From Mesorhizobium qingshengii (lineage in GTDB: Bacteria > Pseudomonadota > Alphaproteobacteria > Rhizobiales > Rhizobiaceae), in assembly GCF_027563465.1 (NCBI RefSeq), contig NZ_JAPFQA010000002.1, positions 310,001 to 374,000 of the forward strand: a DNA stretch of 64,000 nt. The letters run 5' to 3'. Each line of letters begins with the position of its first letter. Position 1 is the first letter of the stretch. The notes under the pieces are model-generated. The model was not told the origin of the DNA, did not search any database, and saw only the letters and a program-made list of their open reading frames with translations. The position numbers and the translations under genes are program-made. Positions 36,297-45,056 of the stretch are shown here, piece by piece.

Positions 36297-37889
36297 TCAG
36301 TGGCCGCCGCCTCCACCGCCGGCCGCGGCCGGCTTGCGGATCAGCATGGTGAACAGGCCGAGCGTCGCGAACAGCACCGTCAGCAGATAGAACACATCCA
36401 TGAACGACAGCAGCGCCGCCTGTTGCTGGACCATGCCCGACAGCTTGGAGATCGCAGCACTCGTGGCGTCCAGGCCGGCGGTCTGCTCGAAGTTGAGCGT
36501 CATGTTCTGCAGCTTGGTCTGCGCGGCCGCACTGCCCCACTGCACGTGCTCGGAGAGCCGGGCGTAATGGAAGGCATTGCGGTCGATCAGTACGGTGTTG
36601 ATGATGGCAAGGCCGACGGCGCCACCGAGGTTGCGGGTGAGATTGAACAGGCCCGATGCGTTCTTCAGCCGCTCGGGCGGCAAGGTGCCGAGGGCGATGT
36701 TGTTGATCGGCACCATGCACAGCATCATCGAACAGCCGCGCAGGATCTGCGGAATGAGCAACTCATAGAAGTCCCAGTCGGCGGTCAGATGCGTCATCCA
36801 CCAGGTGCCGGTGGCGAAGCCGAAGAAGCCGATCATCATCATCAGCCGCAGGTCCATCTTGCTCGACAGGATGCCGGAGATGGGCGCCGTGGCGAACATG
36901 GCCAGGCCGCTGACGAACAGCGCTTCGCCGATCATCATCGAATCATAGCCGCGGATGCGACCGAGGAACACCGGGTAGAGATAGGTCAGGCCATAGAGGC
37001 CGACGCCGATGACGAACGAAAACAGCGAGCCGAAAGCGAAGTTGATGTTGCTGAACGCCTTCAGGTCGACGATCGGCTCCTCGGCGGTAAAGGCACGCCA
37101 GAAGAACAGCACCGCACCGATGGTCATGACGATGGCGCAGATGAGCACCGCCTGATCCTGCAGCCAGTCATTGTTCGGCCCTTCCTCGAGCACATATTCC
37201 ATGCAGCCCAGGAAAGCTGCCATGCCGGCGAGGCCCCACCAGTCGAACTTGCTGAACAGCTTGAGATTGGGCTTGTCGAAGTCGATCAGCGACCAGGCCG
37301 CCGTCGTCACCAGGATGCCGGGCACGACATTGACCAGGAACAGCCAGTGCCAGGACATGGCATGGCTGATATAGCCGCCAACGGTCGGGCCGATGGTCGG
37401 CGCCAGCGTCGCCACCAGGCCGATCATCGGCGAGACGACAGCGCGGCGCGAGGGCGGGAAGATGGTGAAGGCCGCGGCAAAGACGCTCGGGATCATGCCG
37501 CCGCCGATGAAGCCCTGGACGGCGCGGTAGACGATCATCTGGTCGATGTTGGTGGCCGTCGCCGCCAGCGCACTGGCGGCGGTGAAGCCCGCCGCCGCGA
37601 CCGTGAACAGCACGCGCGTCGACAGCATCCGGCTGAGGAAGCCCGACAACGGGATCATGACCACCTCGGCGATCAGATAGGCCGTCTGCACCCACGGGAT
37701 CTCGTCGGAGCTGGCGCTCAGGCCGGCCTGGATCTCGGACAGCGAGGCCGAAACGATCTGGATGTCAAGGATGGCCATGAACATGCCGAACACCATCGCC
37801 AGGAAGGCGATGACGCGGCGCGTGGAAATGGTGTCAGGCACGGCCAGCCTCGCCGGCGGCGATCCTGCTGTCAGGGTTGCGGTTGCCAT
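36297..37889 (-). CDS. DHA2-family MFS drug efflux transporter (EmrB-like)
   Basis: A 530-residue inner-membrane proton antiporter with 14 predicted helices. Motif A-like and motif C segments are visible, including ATLAPTIGPTVGGYIS near 139-154 and YRAVQGFIGGGMIPSV near 116. The C-terminus ends in a Gly run. It forms a tripartite-type pump with the HlyD adaptor encoded 22 bases upstream on the same strand. Substrates are probably hydrophobic toxic compounds. Both genes should be repressed by the divergent TetR protein. Confidence 0.92.
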   Translation of the reverse strand: MATATLTAGSPPARLAVPDTISTRRVIAFLAMVFGMFMAILDIQIVSASLSEIQAGLSASSDEIPWVQTAYLIAEVVMIPLSGFLSRMLSTRVLFTVAAAGFTAASALAATATNIDQMIVYRAVQGFIGGGMIPSVFAAAFTIFPPSRRAVVSPMIGLVATLAPTIGPTVGGYISHAMSWHWLFLVNVVPGILVTTAAWSLIDFDKPNLKLFSKFDWWGLAGMAAFLGCMEYVLEEGPNNDWLQDQAVLICAIVMTIGAVLFFWRAFTAEEPIVDLKAFSNINFAFGSLFSFVIGVGLYGLTYLYPVFLGRIRGYDSMMIGEALFVSGLAMFATAPISGILSSKMDLRLMMMIGFFGFATGTWWMTHLTADWDFYELLIPQILRGCSMMLCMVPINNIALGTLPPERLKNASGLFNLTRNLGGAVGLAIINTVLIDRNAFHYARLSEHVQWGSAAAQTKLQNMTLNFEQTAGLDATSAAISKLSGMVQQQAALLSFMDVFYLLTVLFATLGLFTMLIRKPAAAGGGGGGH

Positions 37890-37911
37890 GGCATTGCTCC
37901 CCGGCGGCCGA

Positions 37912-39093
37912 TCAGTTCGATGCCACGGGCGCGGTGCGGCTGTCGACGGCGACGACGACGCTCAAGCCGGCGCGCAGCCTGCCGCTCTTCAGCACGTCAG
38001 CCGGCACGTCGATGCGCACCGGAACGCGCTGCACCACCTTGGTGAAGTTGCCGGTGGCATTCTCGGGCGGCAGCAGCGAGAACACAGCACCCGAAGCCGG
38101 CGCCAGCGACGAGACGGTTCCCTCGAAATCCTGGCCGTCGGTCGCATCGACCGAGATCTTGACCTTCTCGCCGGGAACCAGCCGCGCAAGCTGGGTCTCC
38201 TTGAAATTGGCGACGATGTAGAGCTTGTCCATCGGCACGATGACGGCGAGCTTCTGGCCGGGGCTGACGAGGTCGCCCTGCTCGACCGAACGATTGCCGA
38301 CGACGCCGTCATAAGGTGCCTTCAGCACGGTGAAGGAAAGATCCCGCACGGCCTTGTCCCGGCCGAGCTGCAGCGATGCCAGCGTGCTTGCCGATTCAGC
38401 GCGCTGCGCCTGCAGCACGCCGATATTGGCCTGCGCCGCGGCGATCTGCGCCTCGGCGCCGACAAGCGCCGCGTTGGCTTGCTGGACCGCCGTCTGGGCA
38501 TCATCCAGCTGCGCCTGCGTGCCGACATGCGTCTTGAGCAACTGCGAGGCGCGCGCGGCGACCTTCGCCGCATTGTCGGCGGCGGCCTGGTCGGCGGTCT
38601 TCTGTGCCTGCGCCTGCTGCAGCGAGGCACGCGCCGCTTCGGTCTGGGCATCGATGCGGTCGAGCGTCTTGCTCAACGTGGCGATCTGCGCCTCGGCCTG
38701 GGCAACGGCTATCCTGTAGTCGCCGTCATCGACGACGAGCAACGGGTCGCCAGCCTTGACCTTCTGGTTCTCGCTTACCTTGATCTGATCGACATAGCCG
38801 GAAATCTTGGGCGAGATGAACGCCATGTCGGCCTGGACATAGGCATCGTCCGTCGAGATCATGAAGCGGCCCGTGGTCCAGTAATTGTAGCCGTACCAGG
38901 CGCCGGCGCTCAGCAGAGCAACGCCAATGACCGGCAGCAGAAAGGAGCGAACGGAACGCTTCTTCCTGGCCGGCGTTTCAGCCGGAGCCGCGGTTACGGG
39001 CTCGACCGGTGCGCTTGGCGCTTCTGTCGCCGGGGCGACCTTGGCGCTGGGGAAGGGGCGGACTTCGGCGGTGGTGGGCGCATTCGAGGACAT
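37912..39093 (-). CDS. HlyD/EmrA-family periplasmic adaptor
   Basis: A 393-residue membrane-fusion protein. One N-terminal transmembrane helix (about 48-70) precedes the first lipoyl half-motif, then a long Ala/Gln-rich coiled-coil hairpin (about 130-245), the second lipoyl half (VLKAPYDGVVGNRSVEQGDLV near 257) and a beta-barrel domain. It links the DHA2 pump to an outer-membrane channel. It is the first gene of the operon; the promoter region holds two TetR-type palindromes. Confidence 0.92.
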   Translation of the reverse strand: MSSNAPTTAEVRPFPSAKVAPATEAPSAPVEPVTAAPAETPARKKRSVRSFLLPVIGVALLSAGAWYGYNYWTTGRFMISTDDAYVQADMAFISPKISGYVDQIKVSENQKVKAGDPLLVVDDGDYRIAVAQAEAQIATLSKTLDRIDAQTEAARASLQQAQAQKTADQAAADNAAKVAARASQLLKTHVGTQAQLDDAQTAVQQANAALVGAEAQIAAAQANIGVLQAQRAESASTLASLQLGRDKAVRDLSFTVLKAPYDGVVGNRSVEQGDLVSPGQKLAVIVPMDKLYIVANFKETQLARLVPGEKVKISVDATDGQDFEGTVSSLAPASGAVFSLLPPENATGNFTKVVQRVPVRIDVPADVLKSGRLRAGLSVVVAVDSRTAPVASN

Positions 39094-39118
39094 GACATCT
39101 CTCTAAAGTAATAATACT

Positions 39119-39132
39119 GAACCGTTCGGTTC
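39119..39132. promoter_or_regulatory. TetR operator 1 of the emrAB-like operon
   Basis: GAACCGTTCGGTTC is a perfect palindrome about 26 bases upstream of the adaptor ATG. It matches the second site at 39180-39197. Confidence 0.75.
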
Positions 39133-39179
39133 GATCTGGCCGTTGACATAGCGTGGAAAGAGGACCATATCAAGAGCAA

Positions 39180-39197
39180 TCGAACCGCTTGGTTCGA
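39180..39197. promoter_or_regulatory. TetR operator 2 upstream of the regulator gene
   Basis: TCGAACCGCTTGGTTCGA is a near-perfect palindrome with the same GAACCG/CGGTTC half-sites as the site at 39119. It is 25 bases before the tetR ATG, so the repressor probably controls itself as well. Confidence 0.75.
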
Positions 39198-39221
39198 ATT
39201 ATTTTCCGAGGTGTGACTTTT

Positions 39222-39956
39222 ATGGACGAGACCCCGCCCGACGTCGAAAACGAGCAGTGCGGCGACCTGCTGGACAGCGTGCGACGGGGCCGCCCGGCGG
39301 CGGGCCAGGATCCGGTCAAGCGCAGCCAGATCATCGACGGCGCCCGCCGTGTCTTCATCGACAAGGGTTTCGAAGCGGCGTCCATGAACGACATCACGCG
39401 CGAGGCCGGTGTTTCCAAGGGGACGATCTACGTCTATTTCGCCAACAAGGAAGAGCTGTTCGAAGCGCTGATCGAGGAAGAGCGCGGCACCATCTTCAAG
39501 AACATGTACGATGTGCTGGATCACACCGACGACCTGCGCAAGACCCTGGTGAAGTTCGGCAAGGTGCTTGCCTTCAAGATCACGTCGGCCAAGGTCATCC
39601 AGGCGCAGCGTACGGTGATCGGCGCGTGCGACAGGATTCCCGAACTTGGCGCGCGTTTTTTCGAGCGCGGCCCGAAACGCGGCCATGACAAGCTGATGGT
39701 CTTTCTCAATGCCGCCATCGAGCGCGGCATGCTGCGGATCGACGACGTCGATCTTGCCGCCTATCAGTTCACCGACCTGTGCCTGGCCGGCCTTTTCCGC
39801 CAGTGCATATTCGCCTACCGCACCAAAGCTCCGAGCCAGGAAGAAGTCGACCACATCGTCAGCTCCGGCGTCAGCGTGTTCCTGAAGGCCTACGGCACCG
39901 AAAGCCTTGCCGCGGAAGAGAGCCACCAGATGATTGCACTGGAGGCAAAGAGATAG
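39222..39956 (+). CDS. TetR/AcrR family regulator of the efflux operon
   Basis: A 244-residue regulator with a helix-turn-helix at about 32-78 (NDITREAGVSKGTIYVYFANKEELF in two pieces) and a ligand domain containing ITSAKVIQAQRTVIGACDRIPELG. It is divergent from the pump genes across 128 bases that contain both palindromic operators. ATG 39222 is preceded by GAGGTG; the upstream frame to 39153 would run through operator 2 and is not likely. Confidence 0.92.
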   Translation: MDETPPDVENEQCGDLLDSVRRGRPAAGQDPVKRSQIIDGARRVFIDKGFEAASMNDITREAGVSKGTIYVYFANKEELFEALIEEERGTIFKNMYDVLDHTDDLRKTLVKFGKVLAFKITSAKVIQAQRTVIGACDRIPELGARFFERGPKRGHDKLMVFLNAAIERGMLRIDDVDLAAYQFTDLCLAGLFRQCIFAYRTKAPSQEEVDHIVSSGVSVFLKAYGTESLAAEESHQMIALEAKR

Positions 39957-39960
39957 AGGA

Positions 39961-40000
39961 TGATCTTTCCCGAAATCCGGTTCCCGGTTTTCGGGATCAT
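39961..40000. terminator. palindrome between convergent tetR and engB
   Basis: TGAT...CCCGAAATCCGG, a TTC loop, CCGGTTTTCGGG...ATCA form a long hairpin. It lies just after the tetR stop and just before the engB stop. The CCCGAAAACCGG/TTCGGGATCATG motif is another common rhizobial intergenic repeat (from memory). It may act as a bidirectional terminator. Confidence 0.65.
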
Positions 40001-40003
40001 GCT

Positions 40004-40663
40004 CTAGCCGCCATTGGCGGCAAGCACGATCGCCGCCCGCAAGTCCTCGAGGCCCTCGGCCTTTTCCGATGACGTCGCCAGAACGAACGGAAATGCCGCC
40101 GGCCGCTTCTTGATCTTTTGCAGCGTCTCCTCGATCAATCGCGGCACGCCGGCAACCTTGATCTTGTCCGTCTTGGTCAGCACGATCTGGTAGGACACCG
40201 CCGCCTTGTCGAGCAGCGACAGCACTTCGTCATCCTTGGCCTTGATGCCGTGGCGGGCGTCGATCAGCACATAGACGCGCTTCAGCGTGACGCGGCCCTT
40301 GAGATAGTCGAAGACCAGCTTGGTCCACTCGTCGACCTTCTCCTTGGGCGCGGTGGCGTAGCCATAGCCCGGCATGTCGACCAGCGCCAGGGGCGGCAGG
40401 TCGGCACCTTCGCCCGAGAATCCGTCGGGCACGAAATAGTTGAGCTCCTGCGTGCGCCCCGGCGTGTTGGAGGTGCGCGCCAGCCCCTTCTGGTTGACCA
40501 GCGCGTTGATCAGCGACGACTTGCCGACGTTCGAGCGGCCGGCAAAGGCGATTTCCGGCGGCCCTTCCGGCGGCAGGAACTTCATTGCCGGCACGCCGCG
40601 GATGAAGATCCAGCCGCGTGTAAACAGGTCGATTCCGATCGTGCTGCTGTTCAGGGCGTTCAA
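40004..40663 (-). CDS. engB: ribosome biogenesis GTP-binding protein YsxC/EngB
   Basis: A 219-residue GTPase of the TrmE-Era-EngA-EngB group needed for large-subunit assembly. G1 is [10 protein letters not shown] near residue 41, G2/G3 are TSNTPGRTQ and VDMPGYGYA, and G4 is TKTDKIK. The start is TTG at 40663, six bases after a GGAGG site, and it overlaps the stop of the acetyltransferase gene (TTGA). A non-ATG start fed by translational coupling would keep expression tied to that neighbour. Confidence 0.93.
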   Translation of the reverse strand: MNALNSSTIGIDLFTRGWIFIRGVPAMKFLPPEGPPEIAFAGRSNVGKSSLINALVNQKGLARTSNTPGRTQELNYFVPDGFSGEGADLPPLALVDMPGYGYATAPKEKVDEWTKLVFDYLKGRVTLKRVYVLIDARHGIKAKDDEVLSLLDKAAVSYQIVLTKTDKIKVAGVPRLIEETLQKIKKRPAAFPFVLATSSEKAEGLEDLRAAIVLAANGG

Positions 40664-41298
40664 ACTGCTGCCTCCAGAAGAGAGATATCGGCGCCTCTGA
40701 TAGCATCGAGGTTACGGCTGATCTTGTCCACCGGCCAGTCCCACCATGCCACGGCGAGCAACCGCCGGATCGTCCTGTCGTCGAAACGCATCTTCACCAC
40801 CTTGGCGGCGTTGCCGGCGACGATCGCATAGGGCGGCACGTCGTGCGTCACCACCGATTTCGCGGCGATGATGGCGCCGTCGCCGATCTCCACGCCGGGC
40901 AGGATGACCGCCTCCATGCCGATCCAGACATCGTTGCCGAGGATTGTGTCGCCGCGCACTTCCTTCGACCAGGTGACGGGGTCAAAACCTTTTTCCCAGC
41001 CATGGCCGAAGATATTGAACGGGTAGGTCGAAAAGCCGGACATGGCATGGTTGGCGCCGTTCATGATGAAGCGCGCGCCTTCGGCGATGGCGCAGAACCT
41101 GCCGATGATGAGCTTGTCGCCAATGAAGGGGTAGTGATGCAGGACGCATTTTTCGGCGAACTTGTCCGGTCCGTCCGGGTCATCATAGTAGGTGAAATCA
41201 CCGATCTCGATGTTCGGCGCGCTTACCAGCCCCTTGAGGAAGCCGACCCGCGTGTGCATCGGGATCGGGTGCTTGATGTCGGGGTTGGGTCCGGTCAA
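40660..41298 (-). CDS. CatB/Vat-type xenobiotic O-acetyltransferase
   Basis: A 212-residue left-handed beta-helix acetyltransferase of the chloramphenicol/streptogramin type. [42 protein letters not shown] and [18 protein letters not shown] are in the usual order, with the catalytic His in NGANHAM. TTG 41298 is the likely start because the family begins (M)[12 protein letters not shown] and a GGAG site lies nine bases before it; the first ATG in frame is 41259. Such genes are widespread in soil bacteria and often not resistance genes. It overlaps engB by 4 bp. Confidence 0.88.
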   Translation of the reverse strand: MTGPNPDIKHPIPMHTRVGFLKGLVSAPNIEIGDFTYYDDPDGPDKFAEKCVLHHYPFIGDKLIIGRFCAIAEGARFIMNGANHAMSGFSTYPFNIFGHGWEKGFDPVTWSKEVRGDTILGNDVWIGMEAVILPGVEIGDGAIIAAKSVVTHDVPPYAIVAGNAAKVVKMRFDDRTIRRLLAVAWWDWPVDKISRNLDAIRGADISLLEAAV

Positions 41299-41565
41299 TG
41301 GGGTCTGGCTCCGTCGAATGATTGGGCCGGCGGTGCGGCGAAAATCGAAACTCGCATCGGTCCGCGCGAATTTCGGGCTCAAGCCGCACAGGTCAAAATA
41401 GCGCGATCCGCACGGCAGCACCAACGGCCTGCCGAACGCATCAACCTACCTGTTCATCGATGGGGCACTCCCGAACGAGAGCGAGCTTATAGGCATGCGT
41501 GGGGCCGGCGTCTACCCAGGCCGCGGGAACCCGAAGCGGGATGACAGGGGCAATATGCGGGACGA
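41299..41565. other. intergenic region upstream of the Vat-type acetyltransferase
   Basis: Part of a 416-base gap (41299-41714). Minus-strand frames extend into it, but they lack ribosome sites and family resemblance. Apart from the terminator of the fasciclin gene on its right side I see no recognisable element. Confidence 0.5.
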
Positions 41566-41605
41566 CAAACAAACCGGGGCCCTGTGAGGGACTACAGGAC
41601 CCCGG
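41566..41605 (-). terminator. rho-independent terminator of fasciclin gene 2
   Basis: On the minus strand CCGGGGTCCTGT pairs with ACAGGGCCCCGG (one mismatch) and is followed by TTTGTTTG. It is about 110 bases after the fasciclin stop. Confidence 0.75.
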
Positions 41606-41714
41606 CCCATTGCCGATGCGGCTTCCCAGGAAACGTGGCGCCTCGTCATGAGGCGGGGAGGGCAAGCCGAGAAAGCCCCAACGGACTTGCCTTGATCCCC
41701 TTTGCCGGAAGCCG

Positions 41715-42275
41715 CTACTTCGGCAACAGCACCTTGTTGACGACATGGATGACGCCATTCGACTGATTGACGTCGGCGATCGTCACCCTGGCCTCGCCAC
41801 CGGACTCGTCCATGACGTAGAGCTTGCCCTTCTTGACCTCGGCCGTCAGCGTGTCGCCGGAAACGGTCTTCATCTCATACTTGCCGCCCATCGCCTTGGC
41901 CTTGGCCATCATGTCCTTGCCGGAGATCTTGCCGGCCACGACATGCGCGGTCAGCACCTTGGTGAGCTGATCCTTGTTCTCGGGCTTCAGCAGCGTATCG
42001 ACGGTGCCCTTGGGCAGTGCCGCGAACGCCTCGTTGGTCGGCGCGAAGACGGTGAACGGGCCGGCGCCCTGCAACGTGTCGACCAGCCCGGCAGCCTTGA
42101 CGGCGGCGACCAGCGTCGTGTGGTCCTTCGAGTTGACGGCGTTCTCGACGATGTTCTTGGTGGCATACATCGGCGCGCCGCCGACCACCGGGTTCTTGGC
42201 ATAGGCCGGGGCGACGATAGTCGCGCCGGCGACGAGCGCGGAAAGCGCGACGATCCTGAATGACGGCAAACGCAT
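41715..42275 (-). CDS. secreted fasciclin-domain protein (copy 2)
   Basis: A 186-residue protein with a Sec signal (about 1-26, ending AYA) and one FAS1 domain. It is nearly identical to copy 1 (34912) between the [20 protein letters not shown] segment and the PENKD segment, but lacks its two cysteines (LTAHVV instead of LTCHVI). ATG 42275 was chosen for its perfect GGAGG site; the earlier in-frame ATG at 42290 lies inside that site. A weak GAAAC-N17-CGTG motif upstream suggests it may share the ECF sigma factor of copy 1. Confidence 0.9.
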   Translation of the reverse strand: MRLPSFRIVALSALVAGATIVAPAYAKNPVVGGAPMYATKNIVENAVNSKDHTTLVAAVKAAGLVDTLQGAGPFTVFAPTNEAFAALPKGTVDTLLKPENKDQLTKVLTAHVVAGKISGKDMMAKAKAMGGKYEMKTVSGDTLTAEVKKGKLYVMDESGGEARVTIADVNQSNGVIHVVNKVLLPK

Positions 42276-42400
42276 GTGTTCTTCCTCCATGTGAGGGCTG
42301 ATCGGAATTGACAGCCTTTGGAAATGCCCACGCAGTCACGCCCTGCGACCGCTTGCAGTTTCGCCGATCACGGGAACGTGAACCGATGCTTGCCCAAACG

Positions 42401-42429
42401 GAAAAGCCCTGGACGAGCCAGGGCTTTTC
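42401..42429 (-). terminator. rho-independent terminator of the rpmH-rnpA-yidC operon
   Basis: GAAAAGCCCTGG and CCAGGGCTTTTC pair over 12 bp around a 5-base loop. It lies 19 bases after the yidC stop. A-rich and T-rich flanks would allow it to work in both directions. Confidence 0.9.
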
Positions 42430-42447
42430 ACAAAAAAGAGGCGGTGG

Positions 42448-44259
42448 TTATTCGGCCGGCGACGGTTTCTTTCGGAACAGTGCGACCAGATTGTCCCACA
42501 GCTCGATCTTGGCGCCCTGACGCTTCATGATCACGCCTTGCTGGAGGATCGACAGCGTGTTGTTCCAGGCCCAGTAGATGACGAGGCCTGCCGGGAAACC
42601 CGCCATCATGAAGGTGAAGATGACCGGCATCCAGGTGAAGATCGCGGCCTGGGTCGGGTCCGGCGGCGTCGGGTTCATGCGCATCTGCAGGAACATGGTG
42701 ACGCCCATGATCAGCGGCCAAACGCCGATCATCAGCATGTGCGGCAAGGTGACCGGAACGAGGCCGAACAGATTGAAGATCGACGTCGGATCGGGTGCGG
42801 CCAGGTCCTGGATCCAGCCGAAGAACGGCGCGTGCCGCATCTCGATGGTGATGTAGAGCACCTTGTAGAGCGAGAAGAAGACCGGAATCTGCAACGCCAC
42901 CGGCCAGCAGCCGGCAAGCGGGTTGATCTTCTCGGTCTTGTACAGCTCCATCATCGCCTGCTGCTGCTTCATCTTGTCGTCCGCGTATTTCTCGCGGATT
43001 TCGAGCATCTTGGGCTGCACCTTCTTCATGTTCGCCATCGACGCGTAGGACTTGTTGGCGAGCGGGAAGAAGAGGGCCTTGACGATGACGGTGGTGGCCA
43101 GGATCGCCAGGCCGAAATTGCCGAAGAATTTGTAGAGCGTGTCGATCAGCCAGAACATCGGCTTGGTGATGAAGTGGAACCAGCCCCAGTCAATCAAGAG
43201 GTCGAACCGCTTGATGTGGCGGTCTTCCGCATAGGCGTTGATCTTGGCGACTTCCTTGGCGCCGGCGAAGATTTCGCTTTCCACCGTCGCCGACTGACCG
43301 GCATCGACATTGATCGGGTCGGTCAGGAAGTCGGACTGATAGCGATGGCGGCCGTCCTCGAAATAGGCGAAGCGCGGCTGGAACGGCTGCTTTTCGGAAG
43401 GCACCAGGGTCACGGCCCAGTACTTGTCGGTGATGCCGAGCCAGCCGTCGGTCGACTTGCCAGGGGTGACCTGCTTGTCCTTTTCGATGGACGCGTATTT
43501 GTGTTCCTGCAGGCCTTCGGTGCCGGTGAAGCCTATCAGGCCTTCATGCAGCACATAGGTGCTGGCGACGGCCGGCTTGTCGAAACGGGTAACGCGGCCG
43601 TAATTGGACAGCGAGACGGGAGCCGTGCCCGAATTCTGCACCGTGTCGGAAACCGTGAACATGTAGTTGGCATCGACGGAAATGGTGCGCTTGAAGGTCA
43701 GGCCCTTGTCGTTCGAATAGGTCAGCGTGACCGGTGTTGACGGTGTCAGCGTCGCGTTGCCGTCGACGGACCACACCGTCTCCGGACCCGGCACCGCGCC
43801 GGTCTTGTCGTTGCCGACAAAGCCGATCTCGGCATAATAGCCAGTAGGCAGCGCGGCCGGGTTGAGCAGGCTGATCTCGGGCGAGTTCTTGTCGACCGTC
43901 TCGGTGTAGTGCTTGAGCCTGAGGTCGTCGAGACGGGCGCCAGTCAGGTTGATCGAACCTTCGAGGCTCGGTGTGTCGATCGTGACGCGCTTGCTGGTCG
44001 CCAGGGCCTGTTCACGGCCGGCCGGCGTCACGGCGTCGGTGCCCGGTGCGTTGGGAATGGCGCCTGGTGCCGCCGGTGTCGCGGTGTCGCCAGGGTTGGT
44101 GCCGCCGGCGGCCTTCTTCTGCTCTTCGACGCGCTGCTGCTCGATGCGGGCCGCCTCGCGCTGCGCTTCGCTGCGTGGCAACACGTAAAAATATTGCCAC
44201 ACCGCCAGAATCAGCACCGACAGCGCGATGGTGATGAAGAAGTTCCGGTTGTTTTCCAT
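42448..44259 (-). CDS. yidC: membrane protein insertase YidC
   Basis: A 603-residue YidC/Oxa1 insertase that helps inner-membrane proteins fold, alone or with SecYEG. The N-terminal anchor is at about 6-23, a large periplasmic beta domain spans about 110-360, and the five-helix insertase core begins near FHFITKPMFWLIDTLY. The coiled-coil loop with MKKVQPKMLEIREKYADD carries the conserved C1 region. It follows rnpA by 14 bases in the classic rpmH-rnpA-yidC order; the small YidD gene usually between them is absent. Confidence 0.96.
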   Translation of the reverse strand: MENNRNFFITIALSVLILAVWQYFYVLPRSEAQREAARIEQQRVEEQKKAAGGTNPGDTATPAAPGAIPNAPGTDAVTPAGREQALATSKRVTIDTPSLEGSINLTGARLDDLRLKHYTETVDKNSPEISLLNPAALPTGYYAEIGFVGNDKTGAVPGPETVWSVDGNATLTPSTPVTLTYSNDKGLTFKRTISVDANYMFTVSDTVQNSGTAPVSLSNYGRVTRFDKPAVASTYVLHEGLIGFTGTEGLQEHKYASIEKDKQVTPGKSTDGWLGITDKYWAVTLVPSEKQPFQPRFAYFEDGRHRYQSDFLTDPINVDAGQSATVESEIFAGAKEVAKINAYAEDRHIKRFDLLIDWGWFHFITKPMFWLIDTLYKFFGNFGLAILATTVIVKALFFPLANKSYASMANMKKVQPKMLEIREKYADDKMKQQQAMMELYKTEKINPLAGCWPVALQIPVFFSLYKVLYITIEMRHAPFFGWIQDLAAPDPTSIFNLFGLVPVTLPHMLMIGVWPLIMGVTMFLQMRMNPTPPDPTQAAIFTWMPVIFTFMMAGFPAGLVIYWAWNNTLSILQQGVIMKRQGAKIELWDNLVALFRKKPSPAE

Positions 44260-44273
44260 CGAAAGCCCTTGGC

Positions 44274-44627
44274 CTATCGTGTTCCGCGCAGTCGGCGGGA
44301 GAGCTCGGCCTTCAGCTGGCCGAACGGAATGGCAAGCACGTCTTCGCGCCCGACGATGACATAGTCATTGCCAGGCGCCATGTCACTCGCCGCGTGCGTG
44401 CGGACGGCCTCTCGCAGCCGCCGCCGGACGCGGTTGCGGACAACCGCATTGCCGACCTTCTTGGTGACGGTGTAGCCGACACGCGGCGACAGGCCGTCGC
44501 CGCGGTCGAGAACCTCAACGAGAAAAAGCCGCCCGCGTCGCTTTTCACCACGACGGACAGCCAGGAATTCTGCGCGCTTCAGAAGCCGCTTGGGATTTGG
44601 TCCCACTGGCTTGCCGGATGCGGGCAA
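44274..44627 (-). CDS. rnpA: ribonuclease P protein component
   Basis: A 117-residue basic protein that assists the RNase P RNA in tRNA 5' maturation. The RNR signature is in [17 protein letters not shown] near residue 58, and [13 protein letters not shown] is the usual N-terminal segment. The probable start is TTG 44627, 10 bases after a GGAAGACGAG region and 16 bases beyond the rpmH stop. The longer open frame to 44723 overlaps rpmH and is rejected. Confidence 0.93.
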   Translation of the reverse strand: MPASGKPVGPNPKRLLKRAEFLAVRRGEKRRGRLFLVEVLDRGDGLSPRVGYTVTKKVGNAVVRNRVRRRLREAVRTHAASDMAPGNDYVIVGREDVLAIPFGQLKAELSRRLRGTR

Positions 44628-44643
44628 CGATCTCGTCTTCCGT

Positions 44644-44778
44644 TCAGGCGCTGAGCCGCTTGCGGCCACGATTGCGGCGAGCCGCGACGACGCCGCGACC
44701 ACCCTTGGTGGCCATGCGGGCACGGAAGCCGTGCCGACGTTTGCGGACGAGTTTGGACGGTTGGTAGGTACGCTTCAT
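44644..44778 (-). CDS. rpmH: 50S ribosomal protein L34
   Basis: A 44-residue ribosomal protein: [19 protein letters not shown], then [20 protein letters not shown] and KRLSA, all canonical for L34. It was too short for routine ORF calling and was found by reading the minus strand upstream of rnpA. It is the first gene of rpmH-rnpA-yidC and is preceded by a strong promoter (44900-44928). Confidence 0.98.
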   Translation of the reverse strand: MKRTYQPSKLVRKRRHGFRARMATKGGRGVVAARRNRGRKRLSA

Positions 44779-44899
44779 TTGTTTTAATACCGCGGGGTGC
44801 GGCCCTTCTTGATTCTGTCACTCTGTAACAGGAGCTTTGCCGGGCCGGTTTTGGCGCGATCGAAACCGCGCCGGGACGAATGGCCCGAGCGTGAGCGGG

Positions 44900-44928
44900 C
44901 TTATAGAAAGAAGGGTTTTGGAAGTCAA
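44900..44928 (-). promoter_or_regulatory. promoter of the rpmH-rnpA-yidC operon
   Basis: On the minus strand TTGACT (44923-44928) and TATAAG (44900-44905) are separated by exactly 17 bases. This is the best sigma-70 match in the window. The leader to rpmH is about 115 bases. Confidence 0.8.
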
Positions 44929-44994
44929 TCCGGCGTCGGCGGGCCGAAGACGGCCGTGCCTCGGCGCCGTTTATGTTTCCGCCGAAGGATGAAA

Positions 44995-45023
44995 TTGGCA
45001 AAAAAGCCGCAATCGCCTAATCT
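44995..45023 (+). promoter_or_regulatory. probable promoter of the orphan histidine kinase
   Basis: TTGGCA (44995-45000), 17 bases, TAATCT (45018-45023), 34 bases before the kinase ATG. It is divergent from the rpmH promoter. Confidence 0.6.
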
Positions 45024-45056
45024 TGGCTGATCAAGTGATCGTGAAGACAGAGCCGG

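Noticed and set aside
36291..38045. 584-codon plus-strand open frame opposite the DHA2 transporter
   Set aside because: Antisense shadow of a well-supported transporter gene; composition is His/Asp/Gln/Arg-rich without domains.
44274..44723. Extended 149-residue version of RnpA
   Set aside because: It would overlap most of rpmH; the TTG at 44627 gives the normal length.
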